Assembly: GCA_964574815.1 (NCBI GenBank)
Contig: CAZNPL010000014.1
Location: 62,001 to 126,000 of the forward strand
From: CAZNPL01 sp964574815
GTDB lineage: Bacteria > Planctomycetota > Phycisphaerae > UBA1845
Direction: 5' to 3'
Length of the DNA stretch: 64,000 nt
Below, piece by piece: positions 17,395 to 25,734 of the stretch. A program made the translations under genes and the position numbers. How positions within the stretch are numbered: the stretch's first letter is position 1; every line of letters starts with the position of its first letter. The notes beneath the pieces were generated by a model, which searched no databases, had not been told where the DNA came from, and saw nothing but the letters and a program-made list of their open reading frames with translations.

Positions 17395-17532
17395 ACGCGT
17401 CTCTACGCGCTGTATTCATCCGATCATGGAGAACAACGTTTTCGCTTGGACCGAGCAACTCGACAGGGAACAAAAGCTGCTCGAAATATCATGGGTCAAG
17501 AGGGGCTGGTCGTCAATTCGGAGGGCATTGTT

Positions 17533-18129
17533 ATGAAACGTCGTATGCATCCAGTCGTGCTATTCGCCTCTGTGTCTCTTCTCTCGGGGGTCGCAGCAGC
17601 TCAGCCGGTCGAGTGGACCGTCGGCGAAGGCGGCAACGGCCACACCTATGAGCTTGTAACAGATCTTGTAACGTGGCCCGAGGCGCAAACCGCGGCAATC
17701 GCGCGCGGGGGCTTCCTGGCAACGATCGTCAACCAAGCCGAACAAGATTTTATCCAGAACCACGTACTCGTCGAGAACGACGACCTTCACCACGCTTGGA
17801 TTGGCGGGTATCAGGACCTTAATGCGCCCGACTATGCGGAGCCCGCCGGTGGCTGGAGATGGCTCACCGGCGAAGAATGGAGCTACACAAACTGGTTTGG
17901 TTCGGAGCCGAGCAACACCGGGGGCGATGAGCACTTTCTCATGGCGTACCAGTCCGCGGCCAACTTTGGATTCTGGAACGACGATGATGATAGCCGAGTG
18001 GCACAGTACGTCGTCGAATACAACGCGCCCGTCCCCGCTGCATCCACTTGGGCAGCCATCGTGACGGCGCTATTGGTTTTGACCATCGGCACGCTCGCGG
18101 TAGCCCGAGTGCGGTCGGTGCCTACTTGA
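17533..18129 (+). CDS. C-type lectin-like secreted protein with IPTL-CTERM-like sorting tail
   Basis: A 198-residue protein. The start ATG at 17533 follows GGAGGG. The signal peptide is VVLFASVSLLSGVAAAQ. The middle is a C-type lectin domain: WPEAQTAAIARGGFLATI, AWIGGYQD, GWRWLTGEEWSYTNW, EPSNTGGDEHFL, GFWNDDDDSRVAQYVVEY. The tail VPAASTWAAIVTALLVLTIG followed by ARVR has the Pro-x-x-x-x-Trp, hydrophobic helix and Arg cluster of an IPTL-CTERM sorting signal, so the protein is probably processed and anchored by an exosortase-type system. The ligand cannot be told. It stands 138 bp after the previous secreted-protein gene. Confidence 0.85.
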   Translation: MKRRMHPVVLFASVSLLSGVAAAQPVEWTVGEGGNGHTYELVTDLVTWPEAQTAAIARGGFLATIVNQAEQDFIQNHVLVENDDLHHAWIGGYQDLNAPDYAEPAGGWRWLTGEEWSYTNWFGSEPSNTGGDEHFLMAYQSAANFGFWNDDDDSRVAQYVVEYNAPVPAASTWAAIVTALLVLTIGTLAVARVRSVPT

Positions 18130-18200
18130 ACCGAGTCAGCCTTCCGGCCACGATCAAAAAGACGAGGCAGTAACGTCTTGTGCCAACACGGCCCGCCATA

Positions 18201-18226
18201 GGCGGCGCGTCGACGAATGCGCCGCC
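18201..18226. terminator. Possible bidirectional hairpin between convergent genes
   Basis: GGCGGCGC (18201-18208) pairs with GCGCCGCC (18219-18226) across a 10-base loop. It sits between the converging lectin and SRPBCC genes, the expected place for a shared terminator. There is no T-tract on either side, so this is a weak call; it may also be another dispersed GC hairpin. Confidence 0.35.
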
Positions 18227-18243
18227 CTGTGAGCAAGCCCGCG

Positions 18244-19347
18244 TCAGGGACGCGCTCGGCGACCGCTCAAGCGTTTGAACGGCGCGGGCGCTTCCTGGAC
18301 TCGGCGAAACTCGACGTCGTTCATCGGCCGCCATTCGCCACCCTCCGCCTGCACGTGAAGGCGCATGCGATAGGCATCCGTGCCGGTGAATTCCATGTCG
18401 ATGCGAAACACCGTTTCCTTGCCGGACGGTCCTGTCTGGTTCCAATCCCAGACGACGGCGTCGTCGCTCGCCAGACGGACGGCCCCGCGTGCGATCGCTC
18501 CCTTCTCGTTGATGCTCTGGAACCGAACGCCTTCCACGCTCGGCTCGCGCCAGACCTGCGTGGCGCCATGAAAGTACATGCCGTCCGCATCACCAAGCCA
18601 GGACTTGCCCACAATGCTCCGGCCGTCCGGGCCATCCTCCAGCACATTGCGCACGCGAAAGATGCTCCCGTCCGCCTGCTCGCTCTCGTGAATCCACTCC
18701 CCGCCGATCAAGCGCCGCAGCAGGCGCAAGACCGCCTCGCCGTCGTCTTCGCGCGAGTGTGCAGCACCTCGCTTCTCGGTTCCCTCGGCCCCCCCGGCAC
18801 GCTCATCAGGCGAGAACTTCTTCTTGAGCTGGGCCAACGTCCAGGCATTGCCCGCCTCGAAGAAGGCCCGCAGCTTCTGCGAGTTCTCGTCGTCGCCGTA
18901 ACCCATCCCGACCGTGCGAACCCGCGTGCGCCGCGGGCTCACCTTCTCAAAGTACATCACCGACCACATGTCCTTGATCGCGTCTTTGAACGGGAAGTCG
19001 GCCGGAGGCCTGGTCGCCTTGATGGACAGCATGCGCCGCGGTTCGAAGCTGAGAATGGTGTTCTCAATCGTGTTCGGATCGCCGATCTCTCCGTCCGCGT
19101 GGTAGTTGGTCAGCATCTTGCCGCCGACGCGCAGATCGATCTCCGCGTGCGGCACCATCCACGACTCCATGCCCGCCTTCGTCGTGAACGCCTCCCACAC
19201 CTCATCCACGGAGGCGTCCACCACCGCCTCGTGCACCAACGGCTCGGCTTGGATCGCTGCACAGGCCCATCCAAACGTCGCGATGCCCGTAATCATCCAC
19301 ATCGCAACGCGCCCACCCCTGTGATTCCGACTACCCTTGTCGATCAT
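18244..19347 (-). CDS. Secreted SRPBCC-fold protein (AHSA1/START-like), 367 aa
   Basis: The start at 19347 (MIDKGSRNHRGG) follows GGAAAGGAC. A signal peptide (VAMWMITGIATFGWACAAIQAEP) precedes an SRPBCC domain with HEAVVDASVDEVWEAFTT, WMVPHAEIDLRVGGKM and YFEKVSPRRTRVRT, the AHSA1 pattern. The second half (from about residue 215: LIGGEWIHESEQADGS, VWREPSVEGVRFQSI) is a lipocalin-like beta domain seen in planctomycete DUF1579-type proteins. It may bind a hydrophobic ligand in the periplasm; none is evident. Downstream of a second SRPBCC gene and a TetR gene on the same strand. Confidence 0.75.
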   Translation of the reverse strand: MIDKGSRNHRGGRVAMWMITGIATFGWACAAIQAEPLVHEAVVDASVDEVWEAFTTKAGMESWMVPHAEIDLRVGGKMLTNYHADGEIGDPNTIENTILSFEPRRMLSIKATRPPADFPFKDAIKDMWSVMYFEKVSPRRTRVRTVGMGYGDDENSQKLRAFFEAGNAWTLAQLKKKFSPDERAGGAEGTEKRGAAHSREDDGEAVLRLLRRLIGGEWIHESEQADGSIFRVRNVLEDGPDGRSIVGKSWLGDADGMYFHGATQVWREPSVEGVRFQSINEKGAIARGAVRLASDDAVVWDWNQTGPSGKETVFRIDMEFTGTDAYRMRLHVQAEGGEWRPMNDVEFRRVQEAPAPFKRLSGRRARP

Positions 19348-19438
19348 GTCTCTTGTCCTTTCCGGCCACGTTTTCTCAACCGATTTCTTACGACGATTAT
19401 CCCGTTGCGAGTGCGGCTCTTCGCAGGCCTCCGTTCCG

Positions 19439-20356
19439 CTACGGCCTGTCCAGGAATACGCCGAACGGATGCACGCACCCGACCAGCGCCCCGGCCTCGA
19501 TCGCCGGGTCCTTCTCCATGATCCGCTTCGCCTCCTCGTCCCCGCTTGCCTCGAACACCACGATGCCCAGCGGCATGGCCCCCAACGACAGCGCGTGCTC
19601 ATCCGGAACTTGCGGCGGATCGTTCGCCCGGCCCGCGAAGACGAGTTTGTCGTCGGCGAGCAGTTGCTCGAGGTACGCGACATGGCCGCCGATGGCCTGT
19701 TGCTCGTCAGGCGTGGGGTCCTCGCCCAGTCCGCGCCGGCTCATTTTGATAAAGTAGGCGTACTGCTTCAGCCGGCGCGGTTCGTGGTGCCTGCGCGCGT
19801 GTTCTTCCCATAGCGGGCCGGATTCGAATCGCTTGCGCAGGTTTTCGAGCACGTATGGCCAAGCCTTGCTGAAGTAGGCGAAGACCTCGTCCCACTTTTC
19901 TCCCGCCTGGTAGCCGCCGTTGACCAGATGCACCCGCGTCCGGCCTTCGCCCGCGTCGAAGAGGCGGACCACCACGAACGTCCGCTTGCCGCGCAGCTCG
20001 CCGAACTTCGGAGGCGCATTCCACGTGAAAGCCAGCATCTCACCGGGCACGTAACCGACCACCTTGCAGCCCTCGGACCCGCGACGCCCGGGGGATTCGT
20101 CCATGTTGAAGTAGATCTCGTACCGACCGCCGTGCCGGAGCTCGACAAGCGCGTTTGGCGCAAAAAAGGTGGTCACGCCTTCCGTAGTCGTGAGCGTTTT
20201 CCACACCTCGGCTCGCTCCGCGTCGACCGTCGTCTCCGCAACGACGCTACGCTCCCCCGCGGTGGGCTCGCCCGCTGAACTTGAGAGACCCGTCAACATC
20301 AGCAATCCCAAAGCACACGAAACAACGTGCTTGGCCCGCACATTCAACTGGCACAT
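19439..20356 (-). CDS. Secreted SRPBCC-YCII two-domain protein
   Basis: A 305-residue protein with signal peptide (VVSCALGLLMLTGLSSSAGE). The N-terminal SRPBCC/AHSA1 domain has VVAETTVDAERAEVWKTLTT, FFAPNALVELRHGGRYEIYF, YVPGEMLAFTWNAPP and GGYQAGEKWDEVFAYF. The C-terminal YCII-like ferredoxin-fold domain begins at about residue 200 (YAYFIKMSRRG, HVAYLEQLLADDKLVFAGRA, IVVFEASGDEEAKRIMEKDP). YCII domains are usually cytoplasmic; an exported fusion is uncommon. The start follows AAAGGGAC. Probably in one transcript with the TetR gene 128 bp upstream. Confidence 0.78.
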   Translation of the reverse strand: MCQLNVRAKHVVSCALGLLMLTGLSSSAGEPTAGERSVVAETTVDAERAEVWKTLTTTEGVTTFFAPNALVELRHGGRYEIYFNMDESPGRRGSEGCKVVGYVPGEMLAFTWNAPPKFGELRGKRTFVVVRLFDAGEGRTRVHLVNGGYQAGEKWDEVFAYFSKAWPYVLENLRKRFESGPLWEEHARRHHEPRRLKQYAYFIKMSRRGLGEDPTPDEQQAIGGHVAYLEQLLADDKLVFAGRANDPPQVPDEHALSLGAMPLGIVVFEASGDEEAKRIMEKDPAIEAGALVGCVHPFGVFLDRP

Positions 20357-20484
20357 CGCACTGTCCCTTTCCGGCGGTAAAAGCCGTTGCCGAACACTCG
20401 GTCATCGGCATCTCTTCCGTAGCACCCGTCAGGCTTCATGGGTGCCACGCCCACACTTGCGTGGGCATGCTTTATCGAAAAACA

Positions 20485-21120
20485 TCAACCTCCACGCGCG
20501 TCCCTTACGTCGTCACCTTCCTGATCGCCGTCGCCCAGCAGTCTGTCGAAGTAATCCCGAAGCATGGCCACCGACGCATCGAACTGCTTCAACTCCCGAT
20601 GCGCCCGGGCCTGCATCACGCCTCCCTCCATCACCGTCAGGATGAACGTCGCCAGCCCGTCGCGGTCCAGGTCCGCGGGCAGGCGATCCCCGGCGTCTTC
20701 GAGGCATTCACGGATTCCCTTGCGCCATCCCTCGAAGTTCTCCGCGATCAGCACGCGCACGGTGTCGTGATGATCGCTCATCTCCAGCGCCAGGTTCCCG
20801 ATCGGGCACCCCTGCCGGCACTCGGTCTCAATGAGCATCTGCCGGTAGCCCTCCAGCACGGCGAAGACGCGCTCGATCGGATCGGAAACCCGCGCGAACA
20901 CCGGATCCAGCACCACCGGCCATAGCAGCTCCTTGTACTTCTCCAGCACCGCAACCAGCAGGTCCTCCTTCTTGGGAAAGAAGTAATAGAGGCTGCCGCT
21001 GTTGACCGAGGCGCGCTGGAGGATGTCCTTGACGCTGGTGGCCTCGTATCCGCGCACGGCGAACAAAGTCCGCGCCGCTTCGATCAGTCTGTCCCGCGTG
21101 TCGCCCGTCGTCGGGGTCAC
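20485..21120 (-). CDS. TetR/AcrR-family transcriptional regulator
   Basis: A 211-residue regulator. The N-terminal HTH is TRDRLIEAARTLFAVRGYEATSVKDILQRASVNSGSLYYFF by region (split: RGYEATSVKDI and ASVNSGSLYYFFPKKEDLL). The ligand domain has the ETECRQGCPIGNLALEMSD stretch typical of the LmrA/YxaF-type subgroup. GTG at 21120 is taken as the start because AAAGGA lies 9 bases upstream; a TTG at 21147 would put the operator inside the gene. A palindrome and a near-consensus promoter lie immediately upstream, so it probably represses itself and the two SRPBCC genes behind it. Confidence 0.88.
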   Translation of the reverse strand: MTPTTGDTRDRLIEAARTLFAVRGYEATSVKDILQRASVNSGSLYYFFPKKEDLLVAVLEKYKELLWPVVLDPVFARVSDPIERVFAVLEGYRQMLIETECRQGCPIGNLALEMSDHHDTVRVLIAENFEGWRKGIRECLEDAGDRLPADLDRDGLATFILTVMEGGVMQARAHRELKQFDASVAMLRDYFDRLLGDGDQEGDDVRDARGG

Positions 21121-21134
21121 TAACCCAGTCCTTT

Positions 21135-21148
21135 GTTGAACGATCAAC
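21135..21148 (-). promoter_or_regulatory. Likely TetR operator
   Basis: GTTGAACGATCAAC is a palindrome (GTTGA-N4-TCAAC) located directly downstream of the -10 element of the tetR promoter and upstream of the ribosome site. Binding here would block initiation, the usual TetR autoregulation plan. The assignment to this regulator is inference from position. Confidence 0.6.
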
Positions 21149-21176
21149 TAATATCTCGTTGCACGTCCAGCGTCAA
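21148..21176 (-). promoter_or_regulatory. Sigma70-type promoter of the tetR operon
   Basis: On the minus strand, TTGACG (21171-21176), a 17-bp spacer and TATTAG (21148-21153). The -10 element abuts the GTTGATCGTTCAAC palindrome, and the TetR GTG lies 28 bases downstream of the -10. Confidence 0.65.
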
Positions 21177-21505
21177 GCACTTTTTTCACATAAACGGCGC
21201 AGAGGGTCCGTGACAGAATCGGCTGTATCTACCAAAAAAAAATGCGCAAACGCGGGCCGTCCCGAAACGTCCCTAAACCCCTGTTAGAACGTCACTTACG
21301 CTGTTTACGTGTGCCCGGTTGAGTTTGCGAAGAAATGAGCAAACCGGCCCGATGGCGAAACGAATTAAAGGCGTGCACGATTATTGGGCGGGTGCCGCCT
21401 GGGGGTGTAAGTCTGGTTCAAATAACGGCTTACGGACAATTCTGAACCCGCATTACAGTGTGGCTGATCCCAAGTGCGGAAGCATCTGCGGAAGTGTTCT
21501 GCGCA
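21177..21505. other. Intergenic region at the left flank of the Mu-like element
   Basis: About 330 bases without a credible gene between the tetR promoter and the last gene of the leftward element operon. It includes an A9 run near 21235 and the phrase GTGACAGAATCGGCTG. I compared it by eye with 30499-30640 for inverted ends of Mu type and found no convincing pair, so the element boundary is undefined here. Confidence 0.5.
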
Positions 21506-21694
21506 TCACAGGTCCTTCGCAACGGCCTTCGACCGCACGTCAAACGGACGGGTCGGCTTGCTCTCCGCGAGCGCGTCGGCCACGTGGCGGACCTTGCCCG
21601 GGGGACTTGAGGTTCCCCACGGGTCGAGCTGCCCCCGGGCTTGGTCCATCGCGTCTTTGGCCTGGTCGGGCGTGCCCTTCCGTCGCTTCGCCAT
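21506..21694 (-). CDS. Small charged protein at the end of the head operon, 62 aa
   Basis: Begins MAKRRKGTPDQAKDAMDQAR and is rich in Lys, Arg, Asp and Ala, with a predicted helical start. It begins 3 bp after the stop of the large Cys-rich gene, so it is translationally linked to it. No family recognised. A short basic protein at this place could bind DNA or a structural partner, but nothing in the sequence proves it. Confidence 0.55.
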   Translation of the reverse strand: MAKRRKGTPDQAKDAMDQARGQLDPWGTSSPPGKVRHVADALAESKPTRPFDVRSKAVAKDL

Positions 21695-21697
21695 GGT

Positions 21698-23899
21698 TCA
21701 TATCCCCACAATGGCGAGCGGATCGCTCGGGTACTGGTCAACGCAATGTCCGCAGCCCCAAGGTGTCGCCCGCTCCAATTGCCAAGGGCTTACACGTACG
21801 CCGTCAGCGTCCAGCGTTTCACTCGTAGAGCATCCGCGACGGCAATTTGGATCGTGGCACCCTATGGCCGGCGTTTCGGAACCTCCGCTATTGATGCGGC
21901 CGCCAGCGCATCCGTCCCCGTCGTTTCGGGCAAGCTGCAACGACCAGCATTGAGGCTTGGCCTGTCGCTGATTCGGTTGGAGCCATTCCCCGGTCTTCCA
22001 GCGGTTGGTTGGCTCGGTGTAGGTCCAATTCCAGAACAGCGATGGAGGACAGTAAAACTTTGGCCCCGCCAGCCTCGACGGGCATCGCTTCGGTGGCTCG
22101 GCGTTCGGATCAAACAGGGGGTTGCCGTCACCATCAATCAACTGTGCGTCGAGCCCGTCCCCGTAAGTTCCCTGGTCAACAAACATCGCGCCGCAGTTCC
22201 CGCGATGGTCCGCCACGTCCGTGCCGACCGGGTCCTCGAATGTGCCCGGATAAAGCCCTTGCCGTTCCAGTTCGTCGGACACGAACCCGGCCCACCCAAC
22301 ATCGGCAACGTCGCCCCAGGGCACGGGACCGCAGAATTCGCCGACCAGGCGAACAATGATGCTGTCCGGTGAGATGTCTTGGAAGTAGCAGCATCCGCAG
22401 GAGCTTCTGCGGTCACTGTCGTTACCGAGGGGCCCCCAGTGCATGAACTCGAGCTCGATCACGACCCTGGCCGTGACCCAGACCATAAGTTGAGCCGGCG
22501 GGTTGTGATACGATGAAACACCTTGGTTGATGTCCGATGGGCAAGGCGTCCCCGTCCGGTTGCATGCTTCCCATTGCTTAAAGCACAAGTAGGCCTCTTT
22601 GATGAAGTTTTTTCCAAATCGGTTCCAGCGGAACTGGTGGGTCGTCGTGCAATGGTGCTCGCCGGGGCCATCGCCGCATCGGCAAGTGACTCCCGTCCCA
22701 CACCATCCGAAGTTGGATTCGTGCTCGAAGCCGTTGAAGCAACCGCTGGTACTACAAGACCTCTCCTGACTCGTGACGTAGGCGTCGTTCCAGAAGTCGT
22801 CCACGCCGGAAATCGGCCAACCCTGGTAGGGGATTCTCAGCCCGAGCGAAGGGAATGCGGACCACAAAGTCCAGCCGAATTCCCCGCATCCATAGGAACA
22901 CCCGTGGTGCGCTTCCTCGTACCGAACCGGCCGCATGGGCACCTTGCTGAGACAATCCGACTGCTGAAGGACGATCCCGATCAGGTGGCCGAGATTGCGT
23001 TCAAAAACGCATTCTTCACAGTGGTGCTCAGTCGGGATGCCGCCCTCTAGGAGCTCGCACCCAGTGCGCACGCCGGGAATACAGTGAGCTTCCCCAAGGT
23101 CGATCGCGGATGCGCCTTCCTCGGCGCAGAAGTCCGTGACCTGGTCCTGATGTTCGTAGTGGCACACGTTGCCGCGCGGGGGGACAAGGTGGTTCAGCCA
23201 GTCCCGAAACCCAGGCGGGTAAGAACAGTCGATACATGGCCGCGCGAACGTGGCGAATAGTATCGGGCAGGAGACGCACCGTTGCCCAAACACGTCGAAG
23301 TGGTAAAGACGCTGCACGTCCACTGGCTCGCCGTACGACCATACAGGGTCGGGCTCCCAAGGATCATACGGGTCCTGGCCGTGTTGCAATTCATTGGGAC
23401 AACCTCCGACGCCCTTGAAACGCAGCACGCGACCACGCGGGCCGGTGCTACTGTCATCGAAGTACGGCCGTAGTCTCGAAAACTCCTGGAAGCGCTTCGC
23501 GTCGGACACAACGCCGATGGACTGAGGGAACTCGCTTTCGATGATGCCGGGGGATTCCTGATCCTTCGACCGACAGCCGATGCGAACGTACGGCCGAACC
23601 ACACGCCCACGAGGTCCCGGAGCTCCGAAGAACATGAATCCGCCTTCGCCGACGAACGGCTGCAATGTGCCGGCGGCGGACTGTTCGCCGTACTGGGATA
23701 CGGATGATTTCGACACGACACGCAGCCTGCGTCCACGCGGACCCGCTGTCGAGTCGTCGAAGACCAGGCCGACCTTTGTGCGTGCGCGTCCTTCGACCGG
23801 AACCTCGGTCTGCGAACAGGGAGGTGTGTGCAGAGAGTGGTCGGGATCGTTGTTGTGTGCGTATTGCTCGCCGACGGTTCGCTCGTAAGGATAAGGCAT
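21698..23899 (-). CDS. Cys-rich 733-residue protein of unknown function with three GPRGR repeats
   Basis: Not recognised. The N-terminal third has three related motifs: VFDDSTAGPRGRRLRVV, FFGAPGPRGRVVRPYV and YFDDSSTGPRGRVLRF. The rest has about 39 Cys (roughly 5 percent), many as pairs (CVSC, CIDC, CEEC, CSYGC, CSTSGC, CGTGVTCRC, CGCC, CHDPNC, CGHC), and many His, Trp and Pro. No signal peptide or membrane segment is seen, so the cysteines may bind zinc rather than form disulfides. It begins 7 bp after the gpI-like gene and sits where Mu has further head genes, so a virion or packaging role is possible. Codon use looks like the neighbours. It could also be cargo. Confidence 0.7.
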   Translation of the reverse strand: MPYPYERTVGEQYAHNNDPDHSLHTPPCSQTEVPVEGRARTKVGLVFDDSTAGPRGRRLRVVSKSSVSQYGEQSAAGTLQPFVGEGGFMFFGAPGPRGRVVRPYVRIGCRSKDQESPGIIESEFPQSIGVVSDAKRFQEFSRLRPYFDDSSTGPRGRVLRFKGVGGCPNELQHGQDPYDPWEPDPVWSYGEPVDVQRLYHFDVFGQRCVSCPILFATFARPCIDCSYPPGFRDWLNHLVPPRGNVCHYEHQDQVTDFCAEEGASAIDLGEAHCIPGVRTGCELLEGGIPTEHHCEECVFERNLGHLIGIVLQQSDCLSKVPMRPVRYEEAHHGCSYGCGEFGWTLWSAFPSLGLRIPYQGWPISGVDDFWNDAYVTSQERSCSTSGCFNGFEHESNFGWCGTGVTCRCGDGPGEHHCTTTHQFRWNRFGKNFIKEAYLCFKQWEACNRTGTPCPSDINQGVSSYHNPPAQLMVWVTARVVIELEFMHWGPLGNDSDRRSSCGCCYFQDISPDSIIVRLVGEFCGPVPWGDVADVGWAGFVSDELERQGLYPGTFEDPVGTDVADHRGNCGAMFVDQGTYGDGLDAQLIDGDGNPLFDPNAEPPKRCPSRLAGPKFYCPPSLFWNWTYTEPTNRWKTGEWLQPNQRQAKPQCWSLQLARNDGDGCAGGRINSGGSETPAIGCHDPNCRRGCSTSETLDADGVRVSPWQLERATPWGCGHCVDQYPSDPLAIVGI

Positions 23900-23906
23900 C
23901 GTGCGG

Positions 23907-24743
23907 CTATCCGTACGTCAGGCGTTCGTGGATCTTGAGCCGTTCCAGACCGGCTTCGCGAAGATACAGGTTCACGAAATCTTGCCGGGTTGCGATCTTG
24001 GCATGCGCCGGTTCAGCATTGAAGTCGCGCTCAGCCTTCGCTATGACGACTGCTCGCGGGGTGGTCGCCTTTGCGACCTTCGCTTCGGGGTCGGAGAGGC
24101 CCTGTAGCTTCTCCACCGTCTTTTGAAGGACCGCCTTCGGGGTGGCATCCTCCGACATCCCAAGAACTTCGCGCAGGTCGGCTAGGAGCGCGTCGAGCCT
24201 CTGCTCGGCTTCGTCCTGTTCCGGTCGGTCGGCCATGACGAGAAACCTCCGCGTCCGCGTGGCGGACGCCGCGATGAGTTCCGGAAAATTCGCGATGGCG
24301 GGCCGGTTGGTGAGCCCAACGCTGTGCAGACCGATCGCCCGTCGCGTCTTGGGGTCCACCGCCGCGCTCGGCGAAAGATACCGATATTCCTGGAGGCGAA
24401 GCAGCTCGGACGCGGGGGTGGTCCAGTGGATGTTTGCCACCAGCCCCCGTCCCTTCTCGTAGTGCATCCCCTTGATCCATCCGGCCGCCGGCGCTATTCC
24501 GGTCGGTGAGGCGTACTTCCCTCCGCAGGTCTGGTGTTCGTAGTCGACGACGAGGTTGATGCCCTGGTCGTGAAAAGCCTTAATGATCGCATCGGCCCCG
24601 GCTTGATCGAGAACGAGGACTTCGCCGTTGATGTTGTGGCGACCGTCCGGGATGACCACGTAATCCCCACGAAGCACCGGAAAGTCGTTCTCTTCCCGTA
24701 CCGCGATGGGCTTGGTTGCGACCAGCTTGACGGCGTGTGTCAT
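23907..24743 (-). CDS. Mu gpI-like head protease/scaffold
   Basis: A 278-residue protein. In Mu, protein I is the protease and, in its shorter internal product, the scaffold for head assembly. The family core is visible: QGINLVVDYEHQTCGG, GIAPAAGWIKGMHYEKGRG, NIHWTTPASELL, EYRYLSPSAAVD and GLHSVGLTNRPAIANFPEL (residues about 55-165). The C-terminal part (ADRPEQDEAEQRLDALLADL onward) is charged and helical, as expected for the scaffold. It begins 18 bp after the gpT-like gene; in Mu the order is the reverse. Confidence 0.88.
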   Translation of the reverse strand: MTHAVKLVATKPIAVREENDFPVLRGDYVVIPDGRHNINGEVLVLDQAGADAIIKAFHDQGINLVVDYEHQTCGGKYASPTGIAPAAGWIKGMHYEKGRGLVANIHWTTPASELLRLQEYRYLSPSAAVDPKTRRAIGLHSVGLTNRPAIANFPELIAASATRTRRFLVMADRPEQDEAEQRLDALLADLREVLGMSEDATPKAVLQKTVEKLQGLSDPEAKVAKATTPRAVVIAKAERDFNAEPAHAKIATRQDFVNLYLREAGLERLKIHERLTYG

Positions 24744-24761
24744 GGTTCAGACTCGCGACGA

Positions 24762-25682
24762 TCAGGCGGCTTCGAATTCGGCTCGGATCGCATATTGCCA
24801 GCGTCCGTAGGTGATGCGGTACCTGGCGGTAGCTCCGTACCAGAACTTGTTCTTCGAGAAGTGCAACTCACTGCCGGCCCCGACCTGATCCAGTCGGATG
24901 GCCTCGCGGTCCTGGAAAATCAGCGGGCGGAGCTCGACGTTGGTCTTCAACAGGTAAAACACGTTGGCGTCGTCGATTTCCGGCAACGGCACAACCGCAG
25001 CGCTGTTCTTTAGTACATTATCGGATGAGGAGATCATCGTCGCCCCGACGACCTCCAACGCGGTGAAAAACATGGACCCCGGTACGATGAGCGACAGGCC
25101 ATCGGGCGTGCTTCTCATGCTGTTCCCTTTGTCGTTCTTGAAACTCATTAACCGTTGGATGGCCTGCGTCAGTGCCTTCTTGAACTCGGCAACGGTGGGG
25201 TCGTCGGGGTCCGTCGCAGTCGGAGCGATGGTGTTGTCCTGTGTTCCACTCTGATCGGAGACGTGACTGGCGCTGAAGAACGGCACGCCGTCGTAGCCCA
25301 CGAAGCCCGCGGCGTTGCCGTTGATGAGCAACTGGGCAATTTGGTAGTCTTTGTGGCTGCCTGCCACCTGTCCGAGTTCACGGATGCGGGTCATGCTTTG
25401 ACCCGTCTGATCGTCGGCGACCTCGTCCGCGTCCACTTCAAGCGAAACCTCGTACCTGAGTGAGGCCACGTCATATGATTCGGACATTAGGCCCTGAAGC
25501 TGCCTTCCCGGTCCCCACTCCCTCATGCGCGGGACGTTGCCGAGGAACCGGTATTTCTCTTCGGCGGTGGTGGAGGGGATGCGCGTGCAAAGCTGTTTGT
25601 AGTGGTCCGATGCTCCGTCGAAGCCTGCAAAGAATGCAGCCCTCACCCCAATCTCGGTTAACCCAGTTGATATGACGCCCAT
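24762..25682 (-). CDS. Mu gpT-like major head subunit
   Basis: A 306-residue capsid protein of the Mu gpT family (HK97 fold). Recognisable segments: FFAGFDGASDHYKQLCTRIP, VPRMREWGPGRQLQGL, SYDVASLRYEVSLEVDADEV, GVPFFSASHVSDQSGT, PDGLSLIVPGSMFFTALEVV and RPLIFQDREAIRLDQV. Full family length with no break, so the capsid gene is intact. The gene lies 52 bp after the possible ribbon-helix-helix gene and is followed by the protease/scaffold gene, giving the minimum set needed for a procapsid shell. No portal or terminase is nearby. Confidence 0.9.
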   Translation of the reverse strand: MGVISTGLTEIGVRAAFFAGFDGASDHYKQLCTRIPSTTAEEKYRFLGNVPRMREWGPGRQLQGLMSESYDVASLRYEVSLEVDADEVADDQTGQSMTRIRELGQVAGSHKDYQIAQLLINGNAAGFVGYDGVPFFSASHVSDQSGTQDNTIAPTATDPDDPTVAEFKKALTQAIQRLMSFKNDKGNSMRSTPDGLSLIVPGSMFFTALEVVGATMISSSDNVLKNSAAVVPLPEIDDANVFYLLKTNVELRPLIFQDREAIRLDQVGAGSELHFSKNKFWYGATARYRITYGRWQYAIRAEFEAA

Positions 25683-25734
25683 TTAACTAACCTCCCTGTC
25701 TGTGTGTCGCACGCCGTCCGTGGCGTGGGGTGTG

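Noticed and set aside
21319..21828. A 169-residue plus-strand frame at the left side of the mobile element
   Set aside because: It crosses the start of the better supported minus-strand operon, lacks a ribosome site and has no domain character.
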